From assembly GCF_003575965.1 (NCBI RefSeq), contig NZ_QWJJ01000002.1, forward strand, positions 186,001-250,000: DNA of 64,000 nucleotides, written 5' to 3'. Of this stretch, positions 18,515 through 26,453 are shown piece after piece. Under the pieces are notes generated by a model. That model did not search any database. It was given only the letters and a program-made list of their open reading frames with translations, and was not told where the DNA came from. The position numbers and the translations under genes were made by a program. This DNA is from Pseudooceanicola sediminis (GTDB lineage Bacteria; Pseudomonadota; Alphaproteobacteria; Rhodobacterales; Rhodobacteraceae). How positions within the stretch are numbered: position 1 is the first letter of the stretch; each line of letters opens with the position of its first letter.

Positions 18515-19708
18515 TCAGCCGTCGCCACGGCGCGACCGAAACGCCCATGTCCCGTTGCCCAGCACCGGGCCCGCGCGCTCCAGCACCATGGGCGAGCGTG
18601 AGAATGCGATGGGTGTGCGCAGCCCGGCCAGGCCTTCCGGCGCGATCTTCATGCCGCGCGCCTCGATCTGCGGTTCGGCCAGCGCCTCGGCCACCGTGTT
18701 GATCGGCCCGCCGGGCACGCCCGCAGCCTCCAGCGCGGCAATCAGATCCGCCTTGGTGCGGGCGGCAGTCCGCTCCGCGATCATCGGGCACAGCACGTCC
18801 CGGTTGCGCACCCGCGCCGGATTGGTCGCGAAATCGGGGTCTTGGGCCACGCCTTCCAGCCCCAGCATCCGGCACAGCGCGGCGAACTGTCCGTCATTTC
18901 CACAGGCCACCACGAAATGGCCATCGCTGGCAGGAAATACCTGGTACGGCACGATGCTGGCATGGGCATTGCCCACCCGCGTCGGGTTCCTGCCCCCCAG
19001 CAGATGCGCCATGCCCTGATTGCTCAGCAGGGCGACACCGGCGTCCAGCAGCGACAGGTCGACATGCTGTCCCCGGCCTGAGCGAGCACGTTCGATCAGC
19101 GCCGCCTGAATGCCGATGATGCCGTAAAGGCCGGTGACGATATCCGTGACGGCGATGCCGACCTTTTCCGGCTCATGCTCCGGCGATCCCGTCAGGTCCA
19201 TCAGCCCGCACATGCCCTGGATCAGAAAGTCGTAGCCCGGCTGGCGCGCCCGCGGCCCGGTCTGACCAAAGCCCGTGACGCTGGCATAGATCAGGCCGGG
19301 ATTGCGCGCCGACAGCGTGTCGTAATCCAGCCCGTATTTCTTCAGCCCGCCGAACTTGAAGTTCTCGATGACCACATCCGCCTCGTCGATCAGCGCGATC
19401 AGGCGCTCCAGATCCGCGGCATCGCCAAAGTTGCAGACAACGCTGGTCTTGCCCCGGTTGGCCGAATGGAAATAGGTCGCCACCGTCTCGATCCCGCCGC
19501 GGCCGTCGTCGCGTTCGATGAACGGCGGGCCCCAGCGGCGCGTGTCGTCGCCCGCCGGGCTTTCGACCTTGATCACTTCGGCGCCCAGGTCGGCCAGCGT
19601 CTGCCCGATCCACGGCCCCGCCAGCACCCGCGCCAGTTCGACCACCTTCAGCCCGGCCAGCGGGGCGGCGTCGGGTGTGGCAGGCTGTGTCGGGGCGGTG
19701 TCTTGCAT
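18515..19708 (-). CDS. CaiB/BaiF-family CoA transferase
   Basis: A type III CoA transferase of 397 residues that moves CoA between carboxylic acids through an aspartyl-CoA intermediate. Conserved elements are ELARVLAGPWIGQTLADLGAEVIKVE near residue 25 (core ADLGAEVIK), the region GYDFLIQGMCGLMDLTG with the probable catalytic Asp at about residue 155, and GGPINTVAEA near 330. Substrate cannot be assigned; formyl-CoA/oxalate, carnitine and succinyl-CoA-type members look alike. The ATG at 19708 is preferred because AGAGGA precedes it. It is 156 bp upstream of folD on the same strand. Confidence 0.86.
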   Translation of the reverse strand: MQDTAPTQPATPDAAPLAGLKVVELARVLAGPWIGQTLADLGAEVIKVESPAGDDTRRWGPPFIERDDGRGGIETVATYFHSANRGKTSVVCNFGDAADLERLIALIDEADVVIENFKFGGLKKYGLDYDTLSARNPGLIYASVTGFGQTGPRARQPGYDFLIQGMCGLMDLTGSPEHEPEKVGIAVTDIVTGLYGIIGIQAALIERARSGRGQHVDLSLLDAGVALLSNQGMAHLLGGRNPTRVGNAHASIVPYQVFPASDGHFVVACGNDGQFAALCRMLGLEGVAQDPDFATNPARVRNRDVLCPMIAERTAARTKADLIAALEAAGVPGGPINTVAEALAEPQIEARGMKIAPEGLAGLRTPIAFSRSPMVLERAGPVLGNGTWAFRSRRGDG

Positions 19709-19804
19709 CTGGCTGTCCTCTGCGGTCTCGGCCCGGCGCACGGGCATGAACGTACCTCATACCTACCGGCAGAAAACGCTGGATAGAAACAAGAAATCGT
19801 CATG

Positions 19805-19829
19805 GCTTGATGCACTCACCGCATCAAGC
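19805..19829. other. Perfect 9-bp hairpin (first of a tandem pair)
   Basis: GCTTGATGC and GCATCAAGC flank a 7-nt loop. It lies between the minus-strand monooxygenase gene and the CoA transferase gene. There is no T tract on either side. Confidence 0.6.
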
Positions 19830-19832
19830 GGT

Positions 19833-19858
19833 GGCCGGGGCAATGACCAGCCCCGGCC
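19833..19858. other. Perfect 9-bp GC hairpin (second of a tandem pair)
   Basis: GGCCGGGGC and GCCCCGGCC flank an 8-nt loop, only 3 bp from the first hairpin and 8 bp after the monooxygenase stop. It probably stabilises or ends that transcript, but there is no poly-T run. Confidence 0.6.
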
Positions 19859-19866
19859 CGGCGCCG

Positions 19867-20172
19867 TCAACTGCCGAATCCCGTCACCACAGGTTCGGAA
19901 TGGTCGACGCGCGGTGCCTGGGTGAAAAACGGCCCCGCCAGCGCGCGCCACTGCTGGAACCCGTCCGAGGTGCGAAAGCCTTCGGTATGCGCCTCCAGCG
20001 TTTCCCACAGCACATGCAGGCGGTAAAGGCCCGGTGTCTCGATCACCCGTTCCAGCGACATGCCAAGGCAGCCCCCGGCGGCCTGAAAGATCGGCACGGC
20101 CCTGCCGACGGCCTCCAGAAACTCGGCCTCCTTTGCCGGGTCGATCACCAGTTGCGCGATTTCGCGGATCAT
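19867..20172 (-). CDS. Antibiotic biosynthesis monooxygenase (ABM) domain protein
   Basis: A 101-residue single ABM-fold protein of the YgiN-like group. It opens MIREIAQLVIDP and contains an AVGRAVPIFQAAGGCLGM helix-strand unit, then YRLHVLWETLEAH, which is the typical W-E core. Such dimeric ferredoxin-like proteins act as quinol monooxygenases or have unknown roles. It is divergent from the AGCS symporter and followed by two tandem hairpins. No substrate can be given. Confidence 0.8.
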   Translation of the reverse strand: MIREIAQLVIDPAKEAEFLEAVGRAVPIFQAAGGCLGMSLERVIETPGLYRLHVLWETLEAHTEGFRTSDGFQQWRALAGPFFTQAPRVDHSEPVVTGFGS

Positions 20173-20456
20173 CTGCGGTCCCTCGTTTTGCTCCGATATG
20201 CCGCATCACGTTTTCACCTGGCGGCCCACTTTGCCAGCGGTTTCCACCTGCCCCGGCACGCGCCCTTTCGCCTCTGTTCCTTCGGTCTGCCCACGCGCAA
20301 AAATGCCACGCCCCACAGCCCTTGGTTGCACGACGGGGCGATCCGGCATTGCCACCAGCCGCCACCCGGACCACGTTCAATTCATCACAACGCGAACAAT
20401 TGATCAGGCAAAGCCAGCCGGCCCTGCCGCAAAAGATCAAAAAAGGGGGACGAACC

Positions 20457-21878
20457 TTGAGCTTTCTCGACACGATCTTCAATGCAATCAACGACCTGAC
20501 ATGGGGCTGGGCGCTGATCCCCTTCCTCGTCGTGCTGGGTGTCTTCTTTACCATCACCAGCGGCTTCGTGCAGTTCCGCTTTTTCACGCGCATGTTCCGC
20601 GTGCTGGGCAAAAGCCCCGATGCCGACCCCAACCAGATCAGCGCGCGCGAGGCGCTTCTCGTCTCGGTCGGCGGGCGCGTCGGCGGCGGCAATATCGCAG
20701 GGGTTGCCGTGGCGATCACCGCGGGCGGCCCCGGGGCGGTGTTCTGGATGTGGGCCATCGCGCTGATCGGCATGTGCTCGGCCCTGGTCGAGGCGACGCT
20801 GGCACAGACCTATAAACGGTCCGAGGAAGGCGGCGCCTATCGTGGCGGCCCGGCGCAGGCCATCGTGCATGGGCTGGGGCAGAACTATCGCTGGCTGGCC
20901 GTTGTCTATGCCGTCTGCCTGATCGCGTCCTTCGCCATCGGCTTCAACGCCTTCCAGGGCAACACCGTCGCCGGGGCCGCGCTTGACAGCCTCGCGATCC
21001 CGCGCCTCTACACCGGTGCCTTCCTGGCCATCGCCACGGGGCTGATCGTCTATGGCGGCATCCACAGGATCGCCAAGGCGGCCGATGTGATCATCCCGAT
21101 CATGGCCTTCGGCTATCTCGGCATGGCGCTGATCGTCATCCTGCTCAACCTCACCGGCCTGCCCGCCGTGATCTGGGATATCGTCGCGAATGCCTTCGGG
21201 TTCCGCGAAGCCGTCGCCGGCGGCATGGGTGCTGCCATCGCACAGGGCCTGCGTCGCGGCCTCTTCTCGAACGAGGCCGGCCTCGGCTCCGCCCCCAACG
21301 TCGCGGCCACCGCCTATGTGCGCCACCCCGTCAGCCAGGGCATCACCCAGAGCTTTTCGGTCTTCATCGACACCATAATCGTCTGCTCCAGCACGGCCTT
21401 CATCATCCTTCTGGGCGATGTCTACCAACCCGGTGCCGAAGGCATCGACGGCGTCGCGCTGACCCAGCAGAGCATGGTCAGCCACGTCGGCGCCTGGGCG
21501 CAGTACTTCCTGACCGCCGCGATCTTCCTCTTCTCGTTCTCCTCGATCATGTACAATTACTACCTCGGGGAAAACGCGCTGAACTTCATGACGAAAAGCA
21601 AGATGGCGCTGCATGTCCTGCGCCTCGCGATCATCTTCATCGTCTTTCTGGGCGCGGTCGCACCGGGGGCCACGGCGGTCTTCAACTTCTCTGATCCGAT
21701 GATGGGCATCCTCGCCGTGGTCAACCTGCTGGCCCTGATGATGATGTTCCCCATCGCCCTGCGGCTGATCAACGATTTCCGCGCCCAGCTGAACGCCGGT
21801 GTGAAACGCCCCGTCTTCGATCCAAAGGCGTTCCCCGACCTCGACACCGACCCGACCGCCTGGCCTGACGCCAAGTGA
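20457..21878 (+). CDS. AGCS-family sodium:alanine/glycine symporter
   Basis: A 473-residue inner-membrane symporter, with about 10-11 hydrophobic segments, that takes up alanine or glycine with sodium. The family signature GGRVGGGNIAGVAVA lies near residue 70 and the conserved GLFSNEAGLGSAPN near 275. The start is a TTG at 20457 with GGGGGA seven bases upstream; the long open frame before it has no membrane character. A strong terminator follows. I looked for a glycine riboswitch in the 284-bp leader and did not see one. Confidence 0.93.
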   Translation: MSFLDTIFNAINDLTWGWALIPFLVVLGVFFTITSGFVQFRFFTRMFRVLGKSPDADPNQISAREALLVSVGGRVGGGNIAGVAVAITAGGPGAVFWMWAIALIGMCSALVEATLAQTYKRSEEGGAYRGGPAQAIVHGLGQNYRWLAVVYAVCLIASFAIGFNAFQGNTVAGAALDSLAIPRLYTGAFLAIATGLIVYGGIHRIAKAADVIIPIMAFGYLGMALIVILLNLTGLPAVIWDIVANAFGFREAVAGGMGAAIAQGLRRGLFSNEAGLGSAPNVAATAYVRHPVSQGITQSFSVFIDTIIVCSSTAFIILLGDVYQPGAEGIDGVALTQQSMVSHVGAWAQYFLTAAIFLFSFSSIMYNYYLGENALNFMTKSKMALHVLRLAIIFIVFLGAVAPGATAVFNFSDPMMGILAVVNLLALMMMFPIALRLINDFRAQLNAGVKRPVFDPKAFPDLDTDPTAWPDAK

Positions 21879-21902
21879 TCACGGTCTGACACCTTGCAAG
21901 AA

Positions 21903-21926
21903 GGGCGCCCCTGCGGCGCCCTTTTT
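21903..21926 (+). terminator. Rho-independent terminator of the AGCS gene
   Basis: Perfect 7-bp stem GGGCGCC (21903-21909), loop CCTGC, GGCGCCC (21915-21921), then five T residues. It begins 25 bp after the symporter stop. Confidence 0.95.
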
Positions 21927-21993
21927 CATGCGCCCCTTGCACAGCCGCCGCCAAGGCGCGATCTTGCGCCCGAACCAAGGGGGGGCCTGCAAC

Positions 21994-23184
21994 ATGATCC
22001 ACGACTATTGCATCATCGGCGGTGGCATTGTCGGCCTTGCCACCGCCCGCGCCCTGCTGGCCCGCACCCCCGGCGCCAGCCTGATCCTGCTGGAAAAGGA
22101 AACCGCCCTCGGTCAGCACCAGACGGGCCATAATTCCGGCGTCATCCACTCCGGCATCTACTACGCCCCCGGCTCGTTCAAGGCGCGCCTTTGCCGCGAG
22201 GGGGCCGCGCGCACCAAGGAATTCTGCCAGCAGCACGCCATTGCGTACGAGGATCGCGGCAAGATGATCGTCGCCACCCGCCCGGACGAAGTGCCGCGCC
22301 TGGATGCCCTCTATGACCGCGCCGGCGAAAACGGCATCCGGGCCGAGCTGATTTCCGGAGAGGAGATCACGGCCCGCGAACCCAACGTGACCGGCCTCAA
22401 GGGGATTTTCGTCCCCGAAGCCGCCATCGTGAATTATACCGACCTGCTCCATGCCATGGCCGCCGAAATCATCGCCCAGGGCGCCGAGATCCGCTATGCC
22501 ACCCAGCCGCGCGCCATCGTAGAGGGCGGCAACAGCGTCACCGTCACGACCGACAGCGGCGTGATCGAGGCCCGCCGCCTCATCGCCTGCGCCGGTCTGC
22601 AATCGGATCGCGTGGCGAAAATGGCCGGGCTCGACCTCGATCTGCGCATCGTGCCGTTTCGCGGCGAATACTATCGCCTTGCGCCGCGCCGCAATGATGT
22701 CGTGCGCGCGATGATCTATCCGGTGCCCGAACCCGGCCTGCCATTCCTGGGCACCCACCTGACCCCGATGATCGACGGCTCGGTCACCGTGGGGCCGAAC
22801 GCCATGCTGGGTTTTGCCCGCGAAGGCTATCCGAAATTCTCCGTCAACCTGCGCGACAGCCTCGACATGGTGTCCTTTCCCGGCTTCTGGTCGTCCATCC
22901 GCCAGTTCATCAAACCGGGGCTGAACGAATTGGGCAATTCCCTGTTCAAGTCCCGCTACCTGCGCGAATGTCAGCGGTATTGCCCCGACCTGGAGCTGTC
23001 CGACCTGACCCCGATGACCTGCGGCATCCGGGCCCAGGCGGTGATGAAGGACGGCACCATGCAGAGCGATTTCGTGTTCCGCAACACCGACCGGATGCTG
23101 CATGTCTGCAACGCGCCGTCGCCCGCCGCGACCTCGGCCCTGCCCATCGGTGACATGATCGCGGATCGCGTCCTGGCCGCCTGA
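21994..23184 (+). CDS. lhgO: L-2-hydroxyglutarate oxidase/dehydrogenase
   Basis: An FAD enzyme that oxidises L-2-hydroxyglutarate to 2-oxoglutarate, passing electrons to the quinone pool or oxygen. The 396-residue protein has the N-terminal dinucleotide motif IIGGGIVGLATARALL. The GHNSGVIHSGIYY element near residue 45 is characteristic of this family within the DAO superfamily. CGIRAQAV and NAPSPAATSALPIG near the C-terminus are also typical. The ATG at 21994 is chosen because the FAD motif begins directly after it. It lies downstream of the AGCS terminator. Confidence 0.9.
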   Translation: MIHDYCIIGGGIVGLATARALLARTPGASLILLEKETALGQHQTGHNSGVIHSGIYYAPGSFKARLCREGAARTKEFCQQHAIAYEDRGKMIVATRPDEVPRLDALYDRAGENGIRAELISGEEITAREPNVTGLKGIFVPEAAIVNYTDLLHAMAAEIIAQGAEIRYATQPRAIVEGGNSVTVTTDSGVIEARRLIACAGLQSDRVAKMAGLDLDLRIVPFRGEYYRLAPRRNDVVRAMIYPVPEPGLPFLGTHLTPMIDGSVTVGPNAMLGFAREGYPKFSVNLRDSLDMVSFPGFWSSIRQFIKPGLNELGNSLFKSRYLRECQRYCPDLELSDLTPMTCGIRAQAVMKDGTMQSDFVFRNTDRMLHVCNAPSPAATSALPIGDMIADRVLAA

Positions 23185-23234
23185 GCCGGGGGGCATCGCC
23201 TGCCGGGCGCACGCCGCCTCTCGACGCCCCGCGC

Positions 23235-23301
23235 CAATGCCCCAACACTGGCCCCTACACTGGCCCCAACAATGCCCCAACACTGGCCCAACACTGGCCC
23301 G
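23235..23301. repeat. Degenerate minisatellite, unit CCCCAACACTGG
   Basis: Roughly five to six imperfect copies of a 10-12 bp unit built around CCAACACTGGCC and CCAACAATGCC. Unit length varies because runs of C expand and contract. It lies 50 bp after the L-2-hydroxyglutarate oxidase gene. Confidence 0.7.
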
Positions 23302-23404
23302 CCCGGCTGCGGTCCAAGCCGCTCCATATCGCGCCCGAACCCCTCAGACCGGCCCCGGCCATGGGCCGGCACCGCATTGCCGCCATGCCGCGACTGTCCG
23401 AAAA

Positions 23405-23475
23405 TTGCACCGTTCGGATACCGTATAGATACCGCCTTAATACCGACGTTCGGATTCAGCGTTTTCAATGACTTG
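23405..23475 (+). repeat. ACCG 11-bp-phased repeat, copy 2
   Basis: Same 71-bp element as at 16.4 kb. ACCG cores start at 23409, 23420, 23431 and 23442. It aligns without gaps to the other two copies. It ends 96 bp before the dehydrogenase start and points toward it. Confidence 0.87.
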
Positions 23476-23571
23476 ACCCCCCAAGTCGGTATCTTACCGC
23501 TATCGCCTTGACCTCCGGCCCGTCACGGGGCCAACTCCGCCCCGACCCTCCCCTGATCCGAGCGCCCCCTC

Positions 23572-24573
23572 ATGTCCGAAACCCGCCTTTCCCTCTCTGA
23601 CGCCCGCGCGCTGATCGTGCAGACCCTGTTGCGTTGCCGCACCTCTGAATCCAACGCCCATGCTGTCGCCGACGCCCTGCTTGCCGCTGAACTTGCAGGA
23701 CAATTTGGTCACGGGATGCGCCGCATTCCCGCCTATGCCGATCAGGCGCTGATCGGCAAGGTCGACGGTTTCGCGATCCCCACGGCACAGCAGACGCGGC
23801 CCGGCGCGCTCTATGTCGATGCGGCGCACGGCTTTGCCTACCCGGCCCTCGACCTCGCGCTCGACTGGCTGCCGGGGGCCGCCCGCGCCAACGGGATCGC
23901 CATCGCGGGCATCCACCGCTCGCACCATTGCGGCGTTGCCGGCGTACCGGTAGAAAAGCTTGCAGAACAAGGGATTATCGGCCTTCTGGTGGCCAATGCC
24001 CCGGCCTCCATGGCGCCTTGGGGCGGCGATCGCCCGCTGTTCGGCACCGACCCCATCGCCTTTGCCGCCCCGATCGAAGGGGCCGATCCGGTGGTGATCG
24101 ACATCTCCCTCTCCAAGGTCGCGCGGGGCAAGATCATGACCGCCGCGCAAAAGGATGAACCCATCCCCGAAGGCTGGGCGCTGGACGCCGATGGCAACCC
24201 AACGACCGATCCACACGCGGCGCTCAAGGGCAACATGCTGCCCATGGGTGACAACAAGGGGATCGCACTGGCAATCATGGTCGAGATGCTCTGCGCCGGT
24301 CTGACGAACGCGAATTACGGTTACGAAACAACGCCTTTCCTGACCTCCGAAGGCGGCCCGCCCGCCACTGGTCAGACCCTGATCGCCATCGACGCCGGGG
24401 TTTTCGGGTCTCACGCCACCGCGCGCTTTGCCGCGCTCGCCGGTGAAATCGAAGGGATGGAGGGCGCCCGCCTGCCCGGTCGCCGCCGCCAGGCGATCCG
24501 CCGGCAGATCACCGCAGACGGCATCGCCGTCGACGCCGCCCTTCTGCGCACCATCGACGCCATCGCCCGCTAG
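23572..24573 (+). CDS. Ldh/Mdh-family NAD(P)-dependent 2-hydroxyacid dehydrogenase
   Basis: A member of the malate/L-lactate dehydrogenase (Ldh_2) family, 333 residues, not related to the classical Rossmann dehydrogenases. HRSHHCGVAG near residue 115 carries the expected catalytic His; APWGGDRPLFGTDPIAFA near 145 and the GDNKGIALAIMVE near 225 are family blocks. Members act on malate, lactate, sulfolactate, ureidoglycolate or diketogulonate, and the substrate is not deducible here. Its stop overlaps that of the TauE/SafE gene in a tail-to-tail CTAG. Confidence 0.87.
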   Translation: MSETRLSLSDARALIVQTLLRCRTSESNAHAVADALLAAELAGQFGHGMRRIPAYADQALIGKVDGFAIPTAQQTRPGALYVDAAHGFAYPALDLALDWLPGAARANGIAIAGIHRSHHCGVAGVPVEKLAEQGIIGLLVANAPASMAPWGGDRPLFGTDPIAFAAPIEGADPVVIDISLSKVARGKIMTAAQKDEPIPEGWALDADGNPTTDPHAALKGNMLPMGDNKGIALAIMVEMLCAGLTNANYGYETTPFLTSEGGPPATGQTLIAIDAGVFGSHATARFAALAGEIEGMEGARLPGRRRQAIRRQITADGIAVDAALLRTIDAIAR

Positions 24574-25325
24574 ATCAGCCCCGACACGCCCGCCCAGATC
24601 AACCGCAGCGAAATCAGGATCAGCACCACGTTCAGCGCCCGCTTGAAATTGTGGTCGCTGATCTTTTCCAACAGCAGCCGCCCCACCAGCGTGCCCGCGA
24701 ACCCCGCTGCGATCATCATCGCGATGAACCCCGCCCAGGGCCCAAAGGCAAACCCCAGCGTGCCAAAGACGATGGTCTTCAACACATGCTGCAAGGTCAT
24801 CATAACTGCATGAGTTGCCACGTGTTTCTGCCGCGGCAGATGCAGTGACTTGACGAAGTTCGCCACGAAAAGGCCCGTCGCGCCAAAGAACATCGACAGG
24901 AAACTGGACAGCCAGCCGGTCAACGCAGGCCAACGCGCCAGCCACTTTGGCGGTTTGGAAAGGATGCTCCAGATCACGAACAGGCCAACGCCCATCTGGA
25001 CCAGTGCGGGGGGCAGGTTGACCACGACCGATCCACCCATCGCGACGCCGATCACCGCGCCAATGGCAAACGCCAGGAACGGTTTCCAATAGACATGCCG
25101 GATCAGGATCACCGCACGAAAAAGGTTCGATCCGAACTGGATCACGCCATGGATTGGGATTAGCGCCAGCGGCGGCACAAGGTTGGCCATGACCGCCAGC
25201 AGCAGCGTCCCGCCCCCTATGCCCAGGGCGACCGTGATGAACGAGCAGAAAAAGCTCATCACCGCCAGAAGCACCCCGACATGTGCTGGCAACCCATTGA
25301 ACAGAAAGTCGGAAACGTGGTCCAT
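24570..25325 (-). CDS. TauE/SafE-family membrane exporter
   Basis: A polytopic inner-membrane protein of 251 residues with about eight hydrophobic segments, of the sulfite exporter TauE/SafE family. GIGGGTLLLAVMANLVPPL near residue 30 is the typical first repeat motif. Members export sulfite, sulfoacetate or other organic anions. The ATG at 25325 has GAGGG just before it; a GTG four codons upstream is possible. It lies at the end of the aromatic operon, 78 bp after the hydroxyacid dehydrogenase, so it may move a related anion. Confidence 0.82.
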   Translation of the reverse strand: MDHVSDFLFNGLPAHVGVLLAVMSFFCSFITVALGIGGGTLLLAVMANLVPPLALIPIHGVIQFGSNLFRAVILIRHVYWKPFLAFAIGAVIGVAMGGSVVVNLPPALVQMGVGLFVIWSILSKPPKWLARWPALTGWLSSFLSMFFGATGLFVANFVKSLHLPRQKHVATHAVMMTLQHVLKTIVFGTLGFAFGPWAGFIAMMIAAGFAGTLVGRLLLEKISDHNFKRALNVVLILISLRLIWAGVSGLI

Positions 25326-25403
25326 CAGGGCCCTCACTCAACGGCAGGCCAGACTGAGGCCGGTGTGATTTTCGGTCTGCGCGGTGGCGGCTGGGCTGGG
25401 GGC

Positions 25404-26372
25404 CTAGCCCTCGGTCGGGTTGATCACGTGAATCGGCGCACCTGCCGCAAACGCGCGAATTTGTTGATAGATATCGGTGAACTGCAGGTCCAGTTCATCT
25501 TCGGTGACATACCCGATGTGCGGCGTGCAGATCACGTTGGGATGGCTGATCACGGGATCGCTGGGATCGGTCAACGGCTCCCTGTCGAACACGTCCAGCG
25601 CCACCGTGCCGGGATGACCAGCGGCCAGCGCCTGCTCCAGCGCGTCCTCTTCGACCAGACCTGCCCGCGACGTGTTGATAAAGCTGGCCGAAGATTTCAT
25701 TCGCATCAGATCTGTCGCGGTGACCAGGCCTCGCGTGCTGGCGGTCAAACGCACATGCAGGCTGACGAAATCGCTCTCGGCGAAAAAGCTGGCGCGGCTC
25801 GGGGCCACTTCGGCACCATCCGCCTCGGCACGGGCGCGCCCCGCGTCGCTGCCCCACCACCAGACCTTCATGCCGAAGGCATCGGCGTATTGCGCCACCT
25901 GCCGACCGATCCGACCATAGCCGTAAAGACCCAGGCGGCGCCCCGAAACCGTCTGGCCCACACCCATCTGCCAATGCCCGGCACGCAGGCTCTGCATCTG
26001 CTGCGGCAGTTGTCGCGCCGCGGCCAGCAGCAGCGCAAAGGTCAGCTCGGCCGCGGCATTTGGCGGCGCATCGCCGCTGGCCCGGGAACACAGCATGACG
26101 CCATTGGCGGTGCAGGCCTCGACATCGACGTGCGGATAAACGCCACGCTGGCTGATCAGCCGCAGGTTCGGCAAACGCTCCAGCAACGGTGCGGTGACAT
26201 GGGTGCGTTCGCGAAACAGCACCAGGGCCTCGGCATCCTTCAGCCGGTCCGCAAGCGTGTCGAGGTCTTCGGTATGGTCCGTCCAGACCGTAACCTCATG
26301 CCCTTCAAGCAGTTGAAAACACGGCAGTTGCCGCAACGTGTCGAACCAGTCGTCGAGTATGTGAATCTTCAC
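25404..26372 (-). CDS. D-2-hydroxyacid dehydrogenase (phosphoglycerate dehydrogenase-like)
   Basis: A 322-residue NAD(P)-dependent D-2-hydroxyacid dehydrogenase. The cofactor motif LGLYGYGRIGRQVAQ lies near residue 148; the catalytic triad is visible as Arg in NTSRAGLVEED, Glu in DREPL and His in PHIGY. It is 81 bp after the GalD-like gene on the same strand. Its position suggests it acts on an oxoacid from ring-fission products, such as oxaloacetate, pyruvate or a tautomer, but this is inference. Confidence 0.83.
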   Translation of the reverse strand: MKIHILDDWFDTLRQLPCFQLLEGHEVTVWTDHTEDLDTLADRLKDAEALVLFRERTHVTAPLLERLPNLRLISQRGVYPHVDVEACTANGVMLCSRASGDAPPNAAAELTFALLLAAARQLPQQMQSLRAGHWQMGVGQTVSGRRLGLYGYGRIGRQVAQYADAFGMKVWWWGSDAGRARAEADGAEVAPSRASFFAESDFVSLHVRLTASTRGLVTATDLMRMKSSASFINTSRAGLVEEDALEQALAAGHPGTVALDVFDREPLTDPSDPVISHPNVICTPHIGYVTEDELDLQFTDIYQQIRAFAAGAPIHVINPTEG

Positions 26373-26453
26373 GCGCGGCCTCTTTCTGCGGATCAGCCAA
26401 TGCCCTGTCGTGCCCTTCGCCAGGGAGGGAACACCGGCCCCTTATCTGCCAAC

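Larger units (their letters stand above)
23185..23571. other. Gene-free region with minisatellite and ACCG repeat
   Basis: This 387 bp gap has no supportable gene. Its left half carries a degenerate tandem repeat (23235-23301), its middle the second ACCG-phased element (23405-23475), and its right end the presumed leader of the dehydrogenase gene. A small CGGTA-tct-TACCG inverted repeat lies at 23487-23499. Confidence 0.6.

Noticed and set aside
20173-20456. Possible glycine riboswitch in the leader of the AGCS gene
   Set aside because: A CCGAAGGAACAGAGGC-like string is present, but on the strand opposite the symporter, and the other conserved glycine-riboswitch blocks are missing.
20385-21614. 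Long open frame on the minus strand opposite the AGCS symporter
   Set aside because: It is a high-GC shadow of the real gene: rich in Asp, Gly, His and Arg, with no recognisable domain. The same applies to long frames opposite flgK, lhgO, the alpha-glucosidase and the GGDEF-EAL gene.
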